A DNA stretch of 64,000 bases from Larix kaempferi (GCA_027924585.1 BSBM01000150.1:16784001-16848000); one strand, 5' to 3'. Counted from the first letter of the stretch, positions 33,621 to 44,806 are shown. The notes: generated by a model not told the origin, from the letters alone. Numbers and translations: made by a program.

Positions 33621-34153
33621 GAAAGATCGTATGCCATCTCCTACAAAAGAAGAACTACAACATTTGTTCCAGCAACAAAGATATCTATTATGAAGATATT
33701 GAAGTTCCCAGGATATGGGATGAAGAAATGAAATGCCATGATCCGTCGATCATGAAGAATGATGTTTGGGATGTAATCCCAAGACATGAAGGGAAGTTTG
33801 CTATGACTTCCAAACAGAACTATCAGATCAAGCATGTTGCAGATGGCAGCATTGAGAAATATAAAAGTGATGAAATAGAAGATACACCAGATGGATTCAA
33901 GACAGCTTCCTTGAATGGTGTAGTTGAAGAAGAAGTGTATGTAGAGAAGCCACTTGGTTCTAAGACACATGATAGGAAATCATATATGTGCAGAACTTGG
34001 TATGGTGAAGATAGATTGATTGCCGACACGCAGCGGAAGCTTACTACCGAGTTCGAGATGAAGAACTTGGGGATGATGCACTATTTGTTTTTGGCATGGA
34101 GGTGTGGCAGAGTGCAGATAGAATCTTCCTTGGACAAGGGAAGTATGCAGTAG
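33620..34153 (+). pseudogene. C4 N-terminal RT remnant
   Basis: Frame from 33728 reads MKNDVWDVIPRHEGKFAMTS and IKHVADGSIEKYKSDE, then jumps to SLNGVVEEEVYVEKP and, after another deletion, KLTTEFEMKNLGMMHYLF. Compared with C3 (47944 downward) the central RT core, including YVDD, has been deleted while the flanks are joined in one frame. It cannot be a working RT. Confidence 0.85.
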
Positions 34154-34944
34154 AGATCCCAAAGAGGTTCGGGATGATGGATTGCAAGGCCATGGCCACA
34201 CCTATGGCATCGAATCTGAAGCTTCTATGTGATGCTTCATCTGAGCCAGTTGATATTACTATGTATCGTCAGATGATTGGGTCCTTGATGTACCTGACGA
34301 ACACAAGACCAGATATTTGCTTTGCTGTGAACACATTGAGCCAGTTCCTGACGGATACAAGAAGTGTTCACCTGGTTGCTGTAAAGCATGTTCTGAGGTA
34401 CCTGAACGGTACAGTGGATTATGGGCTCAGGTATGAGGCGAATCAAAAGTTTAACCTGCAGGGTTATGTTGATTCAGATTGGGCTGGCAGTGCTGCAGAC
34501 AGGAAGAGCACATCTGGGTGTTGCTTCAGTATGGGATCAGGTGTGATCTCTTGGTTTAGCAGGAAGTAGTCTTGCGTAGCACTGAGTACAGCTGAGGCAG
34601 AATATGTTGCAGCCTGCTCAGCTAGTTGTGAGGCAGTATGGCTACGGAAGCTACTGTCTGAGTTATTTGATCTCCCGTTGGAGGCTACTGGTATCTTCTG
34701 TGATAACCAGAGTTGTGTGAAGCTTTCCGAGAACCCAGTGTTTCATGACAGGTCGAAACACATAGAGATCAAATATCACTATATCAGGGATATGGTGCAG
34801 AGAGGAGCTGTGAAGCTCCTGTATGTTGCGACGGACGAGCAGATTGCAGATGTGCTGACGAAGCCACTAGCCAGGGTGAAGTTCGAGTACTTCAGAGAGA
34901 GGCTTGGCGTTCTCCAGATCGAGGACACTTCGAGGAAGAAGTGA
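34096..34944 (+). pseudogene. C4 RT C-terminus and RNase H
   Basis: 283-codon frame with one TAG at 34567 where Gln is expected (RKQSCVALST context). It shows IGSLMYLTNTRPDICFAVNTLS, then RNase H: YVDSDWAGSAADRKSTSG (first Asp), STAEAEYVA (Glu) and FCDNQSCVKLSENPVFHD (Asp), then HIEIKYHYIRDMVQ and EQIADVLTKPL to the copia C-terminus at 34941. Apart from the stop the RNase H looks intact, unlike the RT part upstream. Confidence 0.9.
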
Positions 34945-35029
34945 TGGACACATTTGCTGAAGCCATTCCAAGCATGTTGGAAGGAGGATCCTTCACATGG
35001 CTGAGGATGTAAGCGCTGGATAATGGGCA

Positions 35030-35900
35030 TCAGGATGATGTTCTGGTTTCTGCTTGGATATGATCAGTTGGATCATTTTTATGTATGTATGTACGCATCA
35101 TGTTGGATGCTGGATATGATCAGTTGGATCATCTATGTATGTATGCATCATGTTGGATGCTGGATATGATCAGTTGGATCATTTATGTATGTATGCATCA
35201 TGTTGGATGCTGGATATGATCAGTTGATCATGTGTACGTATTTTGTATATGCATCATGTTGGATGCTTGGACCATGTATCTGTATATGTATCAGGTGGAT
35301 ACATTGTATGATCAGGTGGATCATGTATGGTGATATGTATCATGTATTTGTATTTGTATCAGGTGGATACATTGATGATCAGGAGGATCATGTATGATGA
35401 TATGTATCAGGTAGATACTTGGTATGCATCAGGTAGATGCATTGATGATCAGGAGGATCATGTATGATGATATGCATCAGGTAGATGTATTGATGATCAG
35501 GAGGATCATGTATGGTGATATGTATCATGTATTTGTATTTGTATCAGGTGGATACATTGATGATCAGGAGGATCATGTATGATGATATGTATCAGGTAGA
35601 TACTTGGTATGCATCAGGTAGATGCATTGATGATCAGGAGGATCATGTATGATGATATGCATCAGGTAGATGTATTGATGATCAGGAGGATCATGTACGA
35701 TGATATGTATCATGTATTTGTATCAGGTGGATACATTGATGATCAGGAGGATCATGTATGATACTTGGTATGCATCAGGTAGATGCATTGATGATCAGGT
35801 GGATCATGCAGCAGGATGTTGCAGTGATGATCAGGATGATCATAGATGACGAGCTTCAGGATGTTGCTCCAGATGACATGCAGCAGGATGTTGCAGTGAT
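35030..35900 (+). repeat. C4 3' array of ATC-AGGNN-GAT inverted repeats
   Basis: Dozens of short inverted repeats: TGATC-AGTTG-GATCA, GCATC-ATGTTG-GATGC, GTATC-AGGTG-GATAC, TGATC-AGGAG-GATCA and GCATC-AGGTA-GATGC, arranged in higher-order repeats of roughly 50 and 100-180 bp. Confidence 0.88.
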
Positions 35901-35984
35901 GATCAGGATGATCATGGATACATCAGGATGATGTATGGTGAGTATCAGGTTGATACTCTGTGGCCGTGGATCAGGTTGTGCAGA

Positions 35985-36545
35985 TGAGCATGTAATTCGG
36001 TGCCCTGGGAGATTTGCAGATGGTCTTTCGAGGTTTTGCCTATGGCATGTAATTCGGTTCCCTGGGACATCTGGAAAATGCTCTTTCGAGGTTTTGCTCT
36101 GGGAGGACATGTAATTCAGTTCCCTGGGAGATCTGCAGATAGTCTTTTGAGGTTTTGCCTATGGCATGTAATTCGGTTCCCTGGGATATCTGGCAGATGC
36201 TCTTTCGAGGTTTTGTCCTATGGCATGTAATTCGGTGCCCTGGGAGATCTGCAGATAGTCTTTCGAGGTTTTGCCTATGGCATGTAATTCGGTTCCCTGG
36301 GATATCTGGCAGATGCTCTTGCGAGGTTTTGCCATGACCACATGTAATTCGGTGCCCTGGGAGATCTGCAGATAGACTTTCGAGGTTTTGCCTATGGCAT
36401 GTAATTCGGTTCCCTGGGATATCTGGCAGATGCTCTTGCGAGGTTTTGTGGTGAGGTCACATGTAATTCGGTGCCCTGGGAGATCCTATAGGTAGAGCTG
36501 TGTGCTCGTAACAGCCTGGGATGCTCTTTCGAGGTTTTGTGACGC
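35985..36545 (+). repeat. C4 3' array of CATGTAATTCGG units
   Basis: About ten units of 50-65 bp beginning CATGTAATTCGGT(G/T)CCCTGGGA and ending TTTCGAGGTTTTG. Alternate units differ (GATTTGCAGAT/ATCTGGCAGAT), giving a dimeric pattern near 110-125 bp. Confidence 0.88.
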
Positions 36546-36800
36546 ACGTAATAAGTCCTGAGGATTCCACAGTATGGCCAGTGATGACGAAGACCTGCAG
36601 GTGGTGGGCCTACATCCAGTATGAAAAAGGACTGGCTCTGTAGAACTTCCTATGACGAGTAGATTCAGAGATTGATTGAGATAGCAGCAACAGTGACGAT
36701 GATGATGACTCAATGATGATTATCCAGTGACGATGATCCAGAGAAGATGACTTGTGCTAGAAGAACTGTGCTGAGAAATACCTTCCTAGTTAAGAGGGAG

Positions 36801-37450
36801 TGTTGATGTATATGTAACTTCGGAATGTATTTCATATATATGTATATTGTATTCCTATAGAGATGGTATTATTCCTCTATACGGAAGTGTCGTTATTTAT
36901 ATTGTAAGTGTCGTAACTTATATTTGATGGGTTATTAGACCACCTTGTTTGGGGTCGGCCCTGTATAAGTCATGTGGGTCGAAGGGTTATTAGACCACCC
37001 TATTGGGGGTCGGCCATGTGGGTCAAAGGGTTATTAGACCACCCTATTGGGGGTCGGCCCACTCAGCATTATGTTATGTGGTTAAGTTCGAGCCGACATG
37101 AGTTAGGTAAAAAGGCAAGTCAAGTCAAGTATAAATAGAGTGCGGGAGGCACTCTATTTGTTCACTCACTTCTCACACATGCACTCAAGGAGGAGTGGCG
37201 CACTTATGGAGGAGGAGGATCTGCTGCTAGGTTATGGCTATCTCTCTTGGTTGGTTGTATCATTGCTCTATCTATCTCTGAGGAAGTTATTGGGGTTTTT
37301 CACCTTTATGGTTTTCCCCAAGTAAATCTTTGTGTCTCTTGTGTGCTTGCATTATTGTCTCCATGATTGATATGCTGTAGATATGCTGTACATGTTGTTC
37401 TCTCAGTTAAGATCCTAGATCAGATTGAAGTAAATTCTGAAAATTTAACA
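36801..37450 (+). repeat. C4 3' LTR
   Basis: 650 bp; I find no difference from the 5' copy on reading. Confidence 0.95.
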
Positions 37451-37455
37451 CACTG

Positions 37456-37904
37456 AGCAGCATGTGTCCATGTAAAAGCATCATTTTTCAATACAGTAGT
37501 TAATGGAGCTGCAATCTTCCATACTCCTTGACAAACTTGCGGTAGTAGCCAGTCAACCCCAAAAAACCACGAAGGCTCTTGAGTGTCTGAGGATGCGGCC
37601 AATTGTTCATGGCAGCGATTTTGGCAGGATCCACGCGAACCCCTTGTGCTGAGATAATGTGGTCGAGATACTCAACGTCCTTCTGTCCAAAAACACATTT
37701 AGACTGCTTGGCGTGGAGATGATGGTCAGAGAAAAGTTGCATGACAAGATCTAGATGCTGGAGATGTTCATCCCATGTTTTACTGTAGATGAGGATATCA
37801 TCAAAGAATAACAAAATGAATTTCCGCAAATACGGCCGAAATATTTTATTCATTAAGGCCTGGAATGTGGAAGGAGCATTAGTGAGGCCAAAGGGCATGA
37901 CCAA
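37456..37904 (-). pseudogene. G reverse transcriptase, C-terminal half
   Basis: Reads [20 protein letters not shown], then the active site [10 protein letters not shown] (the gypsy form of YVDD, both Asp present), then [16 protein letters not shown] and [19 protein letters not shown] frameshift near 37510 moves to the frame that reads [16 protein letters not shown] up to the C4 junction at 37456. A TAG separates it from the N-terminal half (GHY-stop-FLVMPFG; Glu expected). Confidence 0.9.
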
Positions 37905-39877
37905 AAACTAATAATGGCCATCATGTGTGCGGAAAGCTGTTTTAGGGATATCATCCTCATGAACCCAAATTTGATGATACCCAGAACAAAGATCCAACTT
38001 GGAGAAAAATTGAGCCCATGAAGCTCATCAAGAAGCTCATCAACAACATGAATTGGAAACTTATCCTTGATGGTGAGGTGATTAAGTGCTCGAAAGTCAA
38101 TGCAGAGGCGCCATGACCCATCTTTTTTGCGGACAAGAAGAACTGGAGAAGAAAAGGAACTAGCGCTTGCGTGAATAATACCTTGCTTCAATAAGTCCCG
38201 AACGAGCATTTCAATCTCCGTTTTTTGGTGAAATGGGTAGCGATAGGGCCTAATGTTGGGAGGAACGCTGCTAGGAAGGATCTGAATACGATGGTCTTCT
38301 GGCCTTGAAGGTGGCAATCCCACTGGTTCAGCAAAGACACCTGTATATCGATCCAGAATTTGTTGTAGATCTAAAGGAGTAGTGGAGACCGCTGATGGTT
38401 GCATCTGAATGGAATGGATCTGAGCGATGACACCATGTGAATTCTTCTTGAGGATTTTTTCCATACGATGTGAACTGATGATGCTGAGAGACCCTGGTTG
38501 TAATCCTGTCAATGTGTGTTTTTGTCAATTGAGGGAAAACTGCATCCAAAGTTCAGCAAAATCCCGTAAGATAGGGCCAAGTGTGTGTAGCCATTGAGCG
38601 CCCAAAACCACATCACATCCACCTAAGGTCAAGGCGAACATGTCAAAGTGCAAGGTATAATCTCCCATAGAGATATGCACATTTCGACACTTCCCTTTGC
38701 AAGGTAAGGTTCCCCCATTAGCAACCATGACTTCAAAGTTGGAGCAAGGATGGATAAAACAATCAGCTTGTTTGGCGATCCGAGGGTCAATGAAATTATG
38801 AGTGCTACCAGAATCAATGAGTATTGTAAGAGGAAGCTTCTTGAAGTAACCCCTGACCCGCATTGTTTGAGGGGTGGTGATTCCAGCTAAAGCATGGAGA
38901 GATATCTCTGGCTGGTCATCCTGAGATGGAGGGTCAATAGGCGGTTCCTGAATGTCGACCTGAGCATCCACTGTATTTGGATCTTCGTCACCAATTTCAA
39001 AGGCAGGCAAAGAATCCACATCCAAGAGATAGAGCTTTTGCTGAACACATCTATGTCCCCGAGTGAATTTCTCATCACAATTATAGCAAAGCCCCTTTTC
39101 TCTGCGTGCTTGCATCTCTGTTTCAGACAAACGCTTGATAGGAGTTGGTCGAGGAGCCTGCAGTATGGGTGGTCATTGAAAACCCATATTTCGGAAGGGA
39201 ACAAAAGTGGGCTTGGAGCACTGTTGGGCTACAATCTTGTCTTCTGCCAACTTAGCCAACCCTAGGGCTTCCATCATTGTGTTGGGACAAAACATTTTGA
39301 CCTCAGAGTGGATGGCATCCTTTAGACCACTGATAAAACAACTCCAGTAAAAGTCATCAGACAATCCTTCAGTGTGGTTGGCTAGTTTCTCAAATTCGGT
39401 TTGATACTCTCTCACAGTGGCAATTTGGCGAAGTTTAATGAGGGCTCCTGTGAAGTCATCAAAAGCACTAGGACCAAATCGTTGCAAAAGGAGCTGGCAA
39501 AAGTCTGGCCATTTTGGCTCTTCATGAGCCTTGATGTACCAACGGTACCATTGAAGAGCTTCCTGTTTCAAATGAAAGGATGCAAGCGGAACTTTGTTGA
39601 CATCAAAAGTATTATGCAGACTGAAATACTGTTCTGCACGATAGATCCATCCAGTTGGATTAGTACCATTGAAGCGAGGAAAATCAAGCTTCGGACCACG
39701 GAAATTGTTGGAAGAAGAGAACCCATTGTTTGATGAAGACTTGGACTGCCTTTTTTTGTTCATAGCTGAATGTTCAAGATGGAGGCCGAGAAATTTTTCA
39801 TCCAGATCCTGGAATTTGGCTTGGATGGCTGCAAGTGCTTCTTCCATGGTTTTTGCTCCTGCGCGGGTGACAACCAT
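37853..39877 (-). pseudogene. G gag, zinc knuckle, protease and N-terminal RT
   Basis: One frame from Met 39877 with two TGA stops (39173, 38525). Gag capsid residues 1-234: FPRFNGTNPTGWIYRAEQYF, QEALQWYRW and ALIKLRQIATVREYQTEFEKL. After the first stop comes the knuckle (CYNCDEKFTRGHRC), then protease with LIDSGSTHNFID (catalytic DSG intact) and VVLGAQWLHTLG. After the second stop comes the RT N-terminus (KKDGSWRLCIDFRALN). A one-base deletion near 38015 shifts the frame before the RT core. The gag start was chosen because Y begins at the same Met and upstream codons lie in the leader. Confidence 0.9.
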
Positions 39878-40954
39878 AACTAGGAGTTTTTTTTTTTTTG
39901 GGTTGACTGGGTAGAAAAACAAAAACAAAAACTGCTTCAGTAAAGGAAAATCTAGATTTGGAAAAAAATCTAAAGGGAATTGGGGTTTGACTAGGTTTTG
40001 GACACTGTCGAATAGACAGGGAGGACACTGTCGAATAGACAGGGAAGCAAAAAATGAGGATTTCAAAAGGGGGGTGAAAGAATGGGAAAATTTGGCAGAG
40101 GGAAACAAAGAAGCAGAATTCGGAAATGAACTCTAGTAAAATTTGAAGGTGATTGGGTGAAATCTGAGGAAGTTATGGCAAACCCTAAAAATAGACAAAT
40201 GTGGGATTTTGGGCTTTGGGAAGTGGAATTGGGGATAGGGTCCTCAGGAATGAAATATGCAGAATGGGATTATAGGGGTTCCCTAGAAGTTTCAAGGGAA
40301 ATGGAGTGAAAACAAAGGAGTTTTGGGAGTTTTTTTTTTTTTTTTCCAGTTCAGTATGGAGCGGCTACGGCTTGGACGGGATCTGAAACAGATAGATCTG
40401 CAATGGCCTGGAAGTGAGCGAAAACAGAGGGATCTGAAATGGCGCCAAATGGATTGAAAACGGTTGGATCTGGAACGGCTTTCAGAATGGATCTGAACGG
40501 CTGGATCTTAAACGGCGCAGCAGTAATCGAAAAGAGTTAAGCTGAAAATAGATATGGACCCCAGGTATGTGTGGCTTCCTAATAGTTAAGTGGTTTCACT
40601 CGGCCACAAATGTTGTCTGACCACTTACGTATTGGGGCAATACCCCTCACTCCACAGGTCAGGTAAAACTAATAACCACTTTGCCATAAACGACAGCTCT
40701 TGGCTTACCTCACAAGTGGGAACTAGTCAATCAGGTAGGGGTCGTTGCCCTTTTTGCTGGCAGGTCCTCTCAATGGGCCAGCTACTTCGGGGTTCCTGTG
40801 GTACTCCTCACAATGATTTTTAGGGCTTATTCCCAAGTACTTCCCACAGTTAAGCGGATAGAGATTATTCCCAAATCCGAACCTGCAACAGATGCAAAAA
40901 AAAATTTGGCAGAAATTTCACCCAGCGAGCCCAAGAAAGTGCTCTGATACCAAA
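39878..40954 (-). other. G 5' leader and primer site
   Basis: Untranslated. Includes a T-run (40332-40347) and the primer site at 40941-40952 (- strand TGGTATCAGAGC), directly next to the LTR apart from two bases. A GGATCTGAAA-type motif repeats several times near 40375-40520. Confidence 0.8.
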
Positions 40955-41329
40955 TGTGAAGCACCTGCAACAATTAATTAATAAGAATATGCGAAATAGC
41001 AGAAATGACAGAACTCATAATCACTTTTATATTGATCTCAGGCCACTTCGAGGGGGAAACCTCCTTTGAGCAAGCTCAATACAAATAACTTCACGGTGCC
41101 TTCATAGGCCTCAACACACACTTATATACTAAGTCTAGGCGCCAATACTATGGGTCAAAACCATGGGCCACTACAAACTATGGATCAACAATACTACGGG
41201 CGACTTACAAAGCATATGCGCCAACAACAATAACACAAACTATTGATCAACAAATAATAAGGAACGACTTACAAAGCATATGCGTCCAACAACAATATAC
41301 TAACAAAGTAAAGACATGGGTTCCTAACA
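40955..41329 (-). repeat. G 5' LTR
   Basis: 375 bp; about 15 differences from the other LTR, roughly 4 percent. Confidence 0.93.
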
Positions 41330-41369
41330 TTCCAGTAAACGGATTTTTACCATTACATTTCTATAAGTA

Positions 41370-42640
41370 CCATACCTAGGCTCTAGGTACCCCCACCACC
41401 TATCGCTGGTATGCCTTAGGAATATCTAGTATCCTAGTGGCGGGGACACCATCAGTGAATCCACTCAAGTTCTTCCAGACATTCTCTAAAGTAGTTGCAA
41501 CATCAATTCAATATCCTTCCCACAACCTCCGATGGTAATGAGGAAACCCAGTTGGACTACTAGGTTCTATATCTGTAAAGGTTGTTCAAGATGTGTTAGT
41601 ATCCACAAAAAAACATGTTTTTTGTTTTCAACTTATAACAAAAAACATAAAAATGAAATAAAGTAGAAAATGTAAGTAATGAGACTTAGCAATCGCGCCA
41701 AGTGTGATCCTTTGGGGGACTACAATATTTGGATCGTGACTGAAATCTATGCCATGATAGTGATAGTCATCGATGGCTAGAATCTGACTCTCCCACCATG
41801 CAAAGTAGTCATCATCAAATGGTGTAGCTACCTATATGCCCCCAATTCATAGCATAAGACCTACCCATCTAATCATAGCAGGATCCCTGATTCCATGTGC
41901 ATATACCGCCACTCGTGGAATAAGCACTGAAACCATATCAAAATATAAATTGTAGAGGATACTACCAAAACAAAAGTTATGAGACCTCCCCTACCTGAAC
42001 GCAGATAGTTGGGATTTCGGACATCCCAATAAGCATGTGCACCAGTCAAATACTATCGGTTCCATGCATCTCACCACATAGAACACTTGGACCTTGGATG
42101 CTAGGTGTGAAGTCGCTGATCCTTGGCTCGAGCAATGGTAAGTAGGATAATCTTCATGCTTAAGCTTGCTATGTCTTGAATCTAGATTTGTGAGCCACTT
42201 TTCTGTGCATCCGTCACACAATATATGGCCATGTATTCATCATTAGACATCCCACCCACACTTTGAGGTTTGAAACTTAATACGTCACCTCAATGGGATA
42301 AACTGGTGATGAAATAGATATCATCTACCTCTATATTTATAGGTTGGACATCCATCATGAAGCAATCAACATCCACATCCCAATATCCAATAAGCATTTC
42401 AAGAAATCTTCTTTGAGCCTGCATATTGGGTGCTTCGAAAAAATTATTTAACCCGCATTGGTGGAGAAATTTGAGGGCCTCATCATCTTCCAATACTTGG
42501 CCATCTATGACCTCATTCTCTCTTTCCTTCCATTCAAGCAACATCCTGTCCAAAAATGACAAATTTTTAGCCATTTTTCTCAAAAACTTTAGTTGCGCAC
42601 AAGGACGCGAGCTGCAGAATCCACAGTCACAATGGATGCG
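41370..42640 (-). pseudogene. Decayed intron-containing gene-like frame, possibly mobile-domain related
   Basis: The - strand reads as protein over two blocks. Block one (42640 to about 41690) includes NLSFLDRMLLEWKERENEV, DCFMMDVQPINIEVDDIYF, IVFDWCTCLLGCPKSQLSAF, NFCFGSILYNLYFDMVSVL and DDDYFAWWESQILAIDDYHY, with stops at about 42290, 42000 and 41850. Block two (41572 to 41370) includes SSPTGFPHYHRRLWEGY and ENVWKNLSGFTDGVPATRIL. Between them is an AT-rich stretch that ends in TTACAG (- strand), an intron-like acceptor. The VDDIYFITSLS part resembles the plant mobile domain of MULE-associated and host proteins, but I cannot confirm the family. V's LTR replaces its N-terminal side. Confidence 0.5.
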
Positions 42641-42648
42641 ACCCATGT

Positions 42649-42993
42649 TAGGGTTAACCTTGACTCGAGAATGAGTCAAAGGTGGTTTAGGCCTAACATA
42701 TGGTTTTGTGTACATGGTTTCTTGTAGCCCATGGTATTGGCCCAAGGTATTGCATGTAATGGAGCCTTTATTAGGCTTGAGGAGGCTCCATTTTAAATTG
42801 GCCTGGAGGTGAGCGGATGAGCTCACTTGGCCCAGTTGGCCGGTTTTGGAAAATTAATGAAGATCTTCATTGGTGCTAGTTTTTTCCCGTATGGGTTTTT
42901 CCAAGGTATATCTATGTTCCTATAAATTTGCTTGGATTGTGATTGTTTTATTCTCGCTAATTATATTTTATTTATGCTCATAAACCTAAGAAC
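42649..42993 (+). repeat. V 5' LTR, outer end truncated
   Basis: Direct repeat of the right copy; the last 60 codons' worth read backwards supply the N-terminus of the chimeric ORF 42290-42826. Confidence 0.6.
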
Positions 42994-44806
42994 TCGTATC
43001 AAAGGTCAAGATAGGTTGTGTAATCTTTTGAGATAGGTCGTATTGTACTTTGAGCATGTTGTCTATAAATGAGATAAATCGGCCACGTTGTTGAAGGAGA
43101 AATTCACATGCTACTTAAGAGGAATATGTTTTCATAATAAAAACCCTAAATGGTTTAATTTCACCCAATCTATAGATTGGTGCATAGATGAAAGAGAGCC
43201 CGCGGAGGGGTTTTTTTTCATGGCCTGTGGGAGGACTATTGTCGTAAGCAAAGGAGCCACCAGCTTGGGGAATTGGACTATGCAAGGAGAAAGAATCGAC
43301 AATAGATCATGAAGACCTATGAGGTCGAATGCTAAGAGAAAGAGAGATCCCACGTGGAGGATCTCAATAGCTAGATCACATGTATCCAAGGGAATGAGGC
43401 CACAGAGGTCATGCCTAAGAAGACGAGCTTCCATATTGCAATATTACATTGGAGGAAGAGTCTATTGTGTGAGATCATGAGGGGTATAATATTGAAGAGG
43501 TCGCCACAATGTTTTTGGATTCTTTGTCTACGTGAAGGTGCTACCAAGGAATCTGCGCTAGCTGAAGCAAGTACAATATACATCTATTCCATGAGAAAAC
43601 GCAGTGGAACGAAGGAGAGGGACCCGAACAAGGAAGAGGTTGCATGCTCGACGCGTTCTGGTGGAGGAATGAGGCTGCAAATCAATTCCATTTGTAGATA
43701 TGCCACATTTGGGCCTATGTAAACATTGAATCCTATTAGTTGGATGGAGTCTTGGTTTTTGACTCCTTGTGTAGAACATGATAGTGGAAGTTTTAGATGT
43801 GGATCTGAGCAGAGTATATGGGATCAAACAAAGAGGAATCACGACCTTTGGCTATGAGTTTTCTTGGTTGGGAATTTCTAGATGTGGGAGGGACAACTAA
43901 AATTTGTGTCTCTAGTGTTTAAGGCATCGGTATGCTATGAGAAAAGGAATCTAAATTCTATCCCAAGGATCAACGCCCTCATGAAGCTTTAGAAAGTCAA
44001 GCAAAGGAGGATCTAGATCCGTGAATAATGGAGTTCACATCTCTGAATGCATGCTATTGACCCCTAGTAGAGATGCATGAAAGGAAGAGACCCCACATAG
44101 AATAAGAATCCTCCCTTCACAGGAGGCATTGGAGATGTAGTTATTCAATGGGGATACCGTGAGGCCCAACGTAAATGAATAAGTCGCCAACATTTGCGGC
44201 TTGATCTACAGTTCATGCGTTGAATACAAAAAAATTGCATATTTGGAACCTAATCTATGCAACCGAAAATAAGAGAACCTTTGAGCATCTATGATCTGTT
44301 ATATATGAATATGAGTGACAGGGCTGACACTACCATCATTGGTAAAGTGATGGCAAAAAATAATCCACAAAGGAGAGATGTGTACATGAGAAAAGGCTAT
44401 GGATGGATCTGGCTGGATGAGGCCGCATGCGAAGGAATGTGCATCCAAAGGATGACAAGGTGGGTGCCAACATAAAGATCCAAGAAAGTATTGCAATAGC
44501 AACACCTAACTGGTGAGATTTGGATTAGCATAGAGAGCATTGTGGTGCATCGAAAGACAACCATGGCAAGAGTGTGGAGCATAACATAAAATGAGCAAGT
44601 AGATGAGAAAGAAAGCGTGCATGAAAAAGAAAGAGGATGAAGCAACTAATGGTGATGGTGTAGTTACCATGAAGCACATGAAAAAAATTAATGGAGCAAT
44701 TAGCATGTAAAAGGGCATATGATCGTAAGATATGGTAAGGCATGCACACCCGTGGTAACTCACCGGTAAATTCGGGAGATAGACCTAGGTGATAGGGGGT
44801 GTATGT
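42994..44806. other. V interior, no recognised gene
   Basis: 1.8 kb with several 70-100 residue open frames on both strands (for example 43088-43312 and 43411-43722), none with a motif I recognise and all overlapping each other. Nothing further seen. Confidence 0.5.

Larger units (their letters stand above)
29864..37450 (+). mobile_element. Element C4: very young copia derivative lacking gag and integrase
   Basis: LTRs of exactly 650 bp (29864-30513 and 36801-37450) that read as identical, duplication CACTG (29859-29863 and 37451-37455), primer site TGGTATCAGAGC (30514-30525), and polypurine tract AAGAGGGAG (36792-36800). The interior has a 3.1-kb non-coding leader, a shortened RT-RNase H remnant (33.6-34.9 kb) and 1.7 kb of inverted-repeat arrays. 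Inserted in G between RT and RNase H, in the opposite direction. Same lineage as C1 and C3. Confidence 0.95.
27565..41329 (-). mobile_element. Element G: chromovirus (Ty3/gypsy with chromodomain), split by C4
   Basis: LTRs 27565-27939 and 40955-41329 (375 bp each, about 4 percent different), duplication TTCCA (27560-27564 and 41330-41334), primer site TGGTATCAGAGC on the - strand (40941-40952), and polypurine tract (- strand AAGGGGGAGGGGA, 27940-27953) next to the 3' LTR. Coding order on the - strand: gag, zinc knuckle, protease, RT, RNase H, integrase, chromodomain. C4 is inserted between RT and RNase H. At least six stops and one frameshift make it defective, but every domain is still present. 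Confidence 0.95.
25303..41356 (+). mobile_element. Element W: coiled-coil-ORF LTR element, split by G
   Basis: Left LTR ending at about 25603, primer site TGGTATCGGAGC (25605-25616, one mismatch to tRNA-Met), 1.69-kb interior with one long frame, and a right LTR (27296-27564 plus 41335-41356) that G interrupts. The two LTRs share a near-perfect 78-bp block (25504-25581 and 27487-27564) and the following block that resumes after G. Upstream of that block they are poorly alignable, so the left boundary is uncertain. No RT or integrase. Same family as I1. Confidence 0.65.
27296..41356 (+). repeat. W 3' LTR, split by element G
   Basis: 27296-27564 and 41335-41356, about 290 bp in all, beginning TGTTATGAAT and ending CCATTACA. 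A TATA-like box (TATAAATAC, 27460-27468) precedes the shared block. Confidence 0.65.

Noticed and set aside
33641-33970. 109-residue - strand ORF
   Set aside because: It is the antisense shadow of the C4 RT remnant.
35985-36545. CRISPR-like array (repeat units with alternating spacers)
   Set aside because: Alternate units are variants of each other, not unique spacers, and the array is inside a plant copia element.
43088-43722. Two ORFs (74 and 103 residues) as host genes
   Set aside because: No recognisable motif, overlapping frames on the other strand of equal length, and position inside V.
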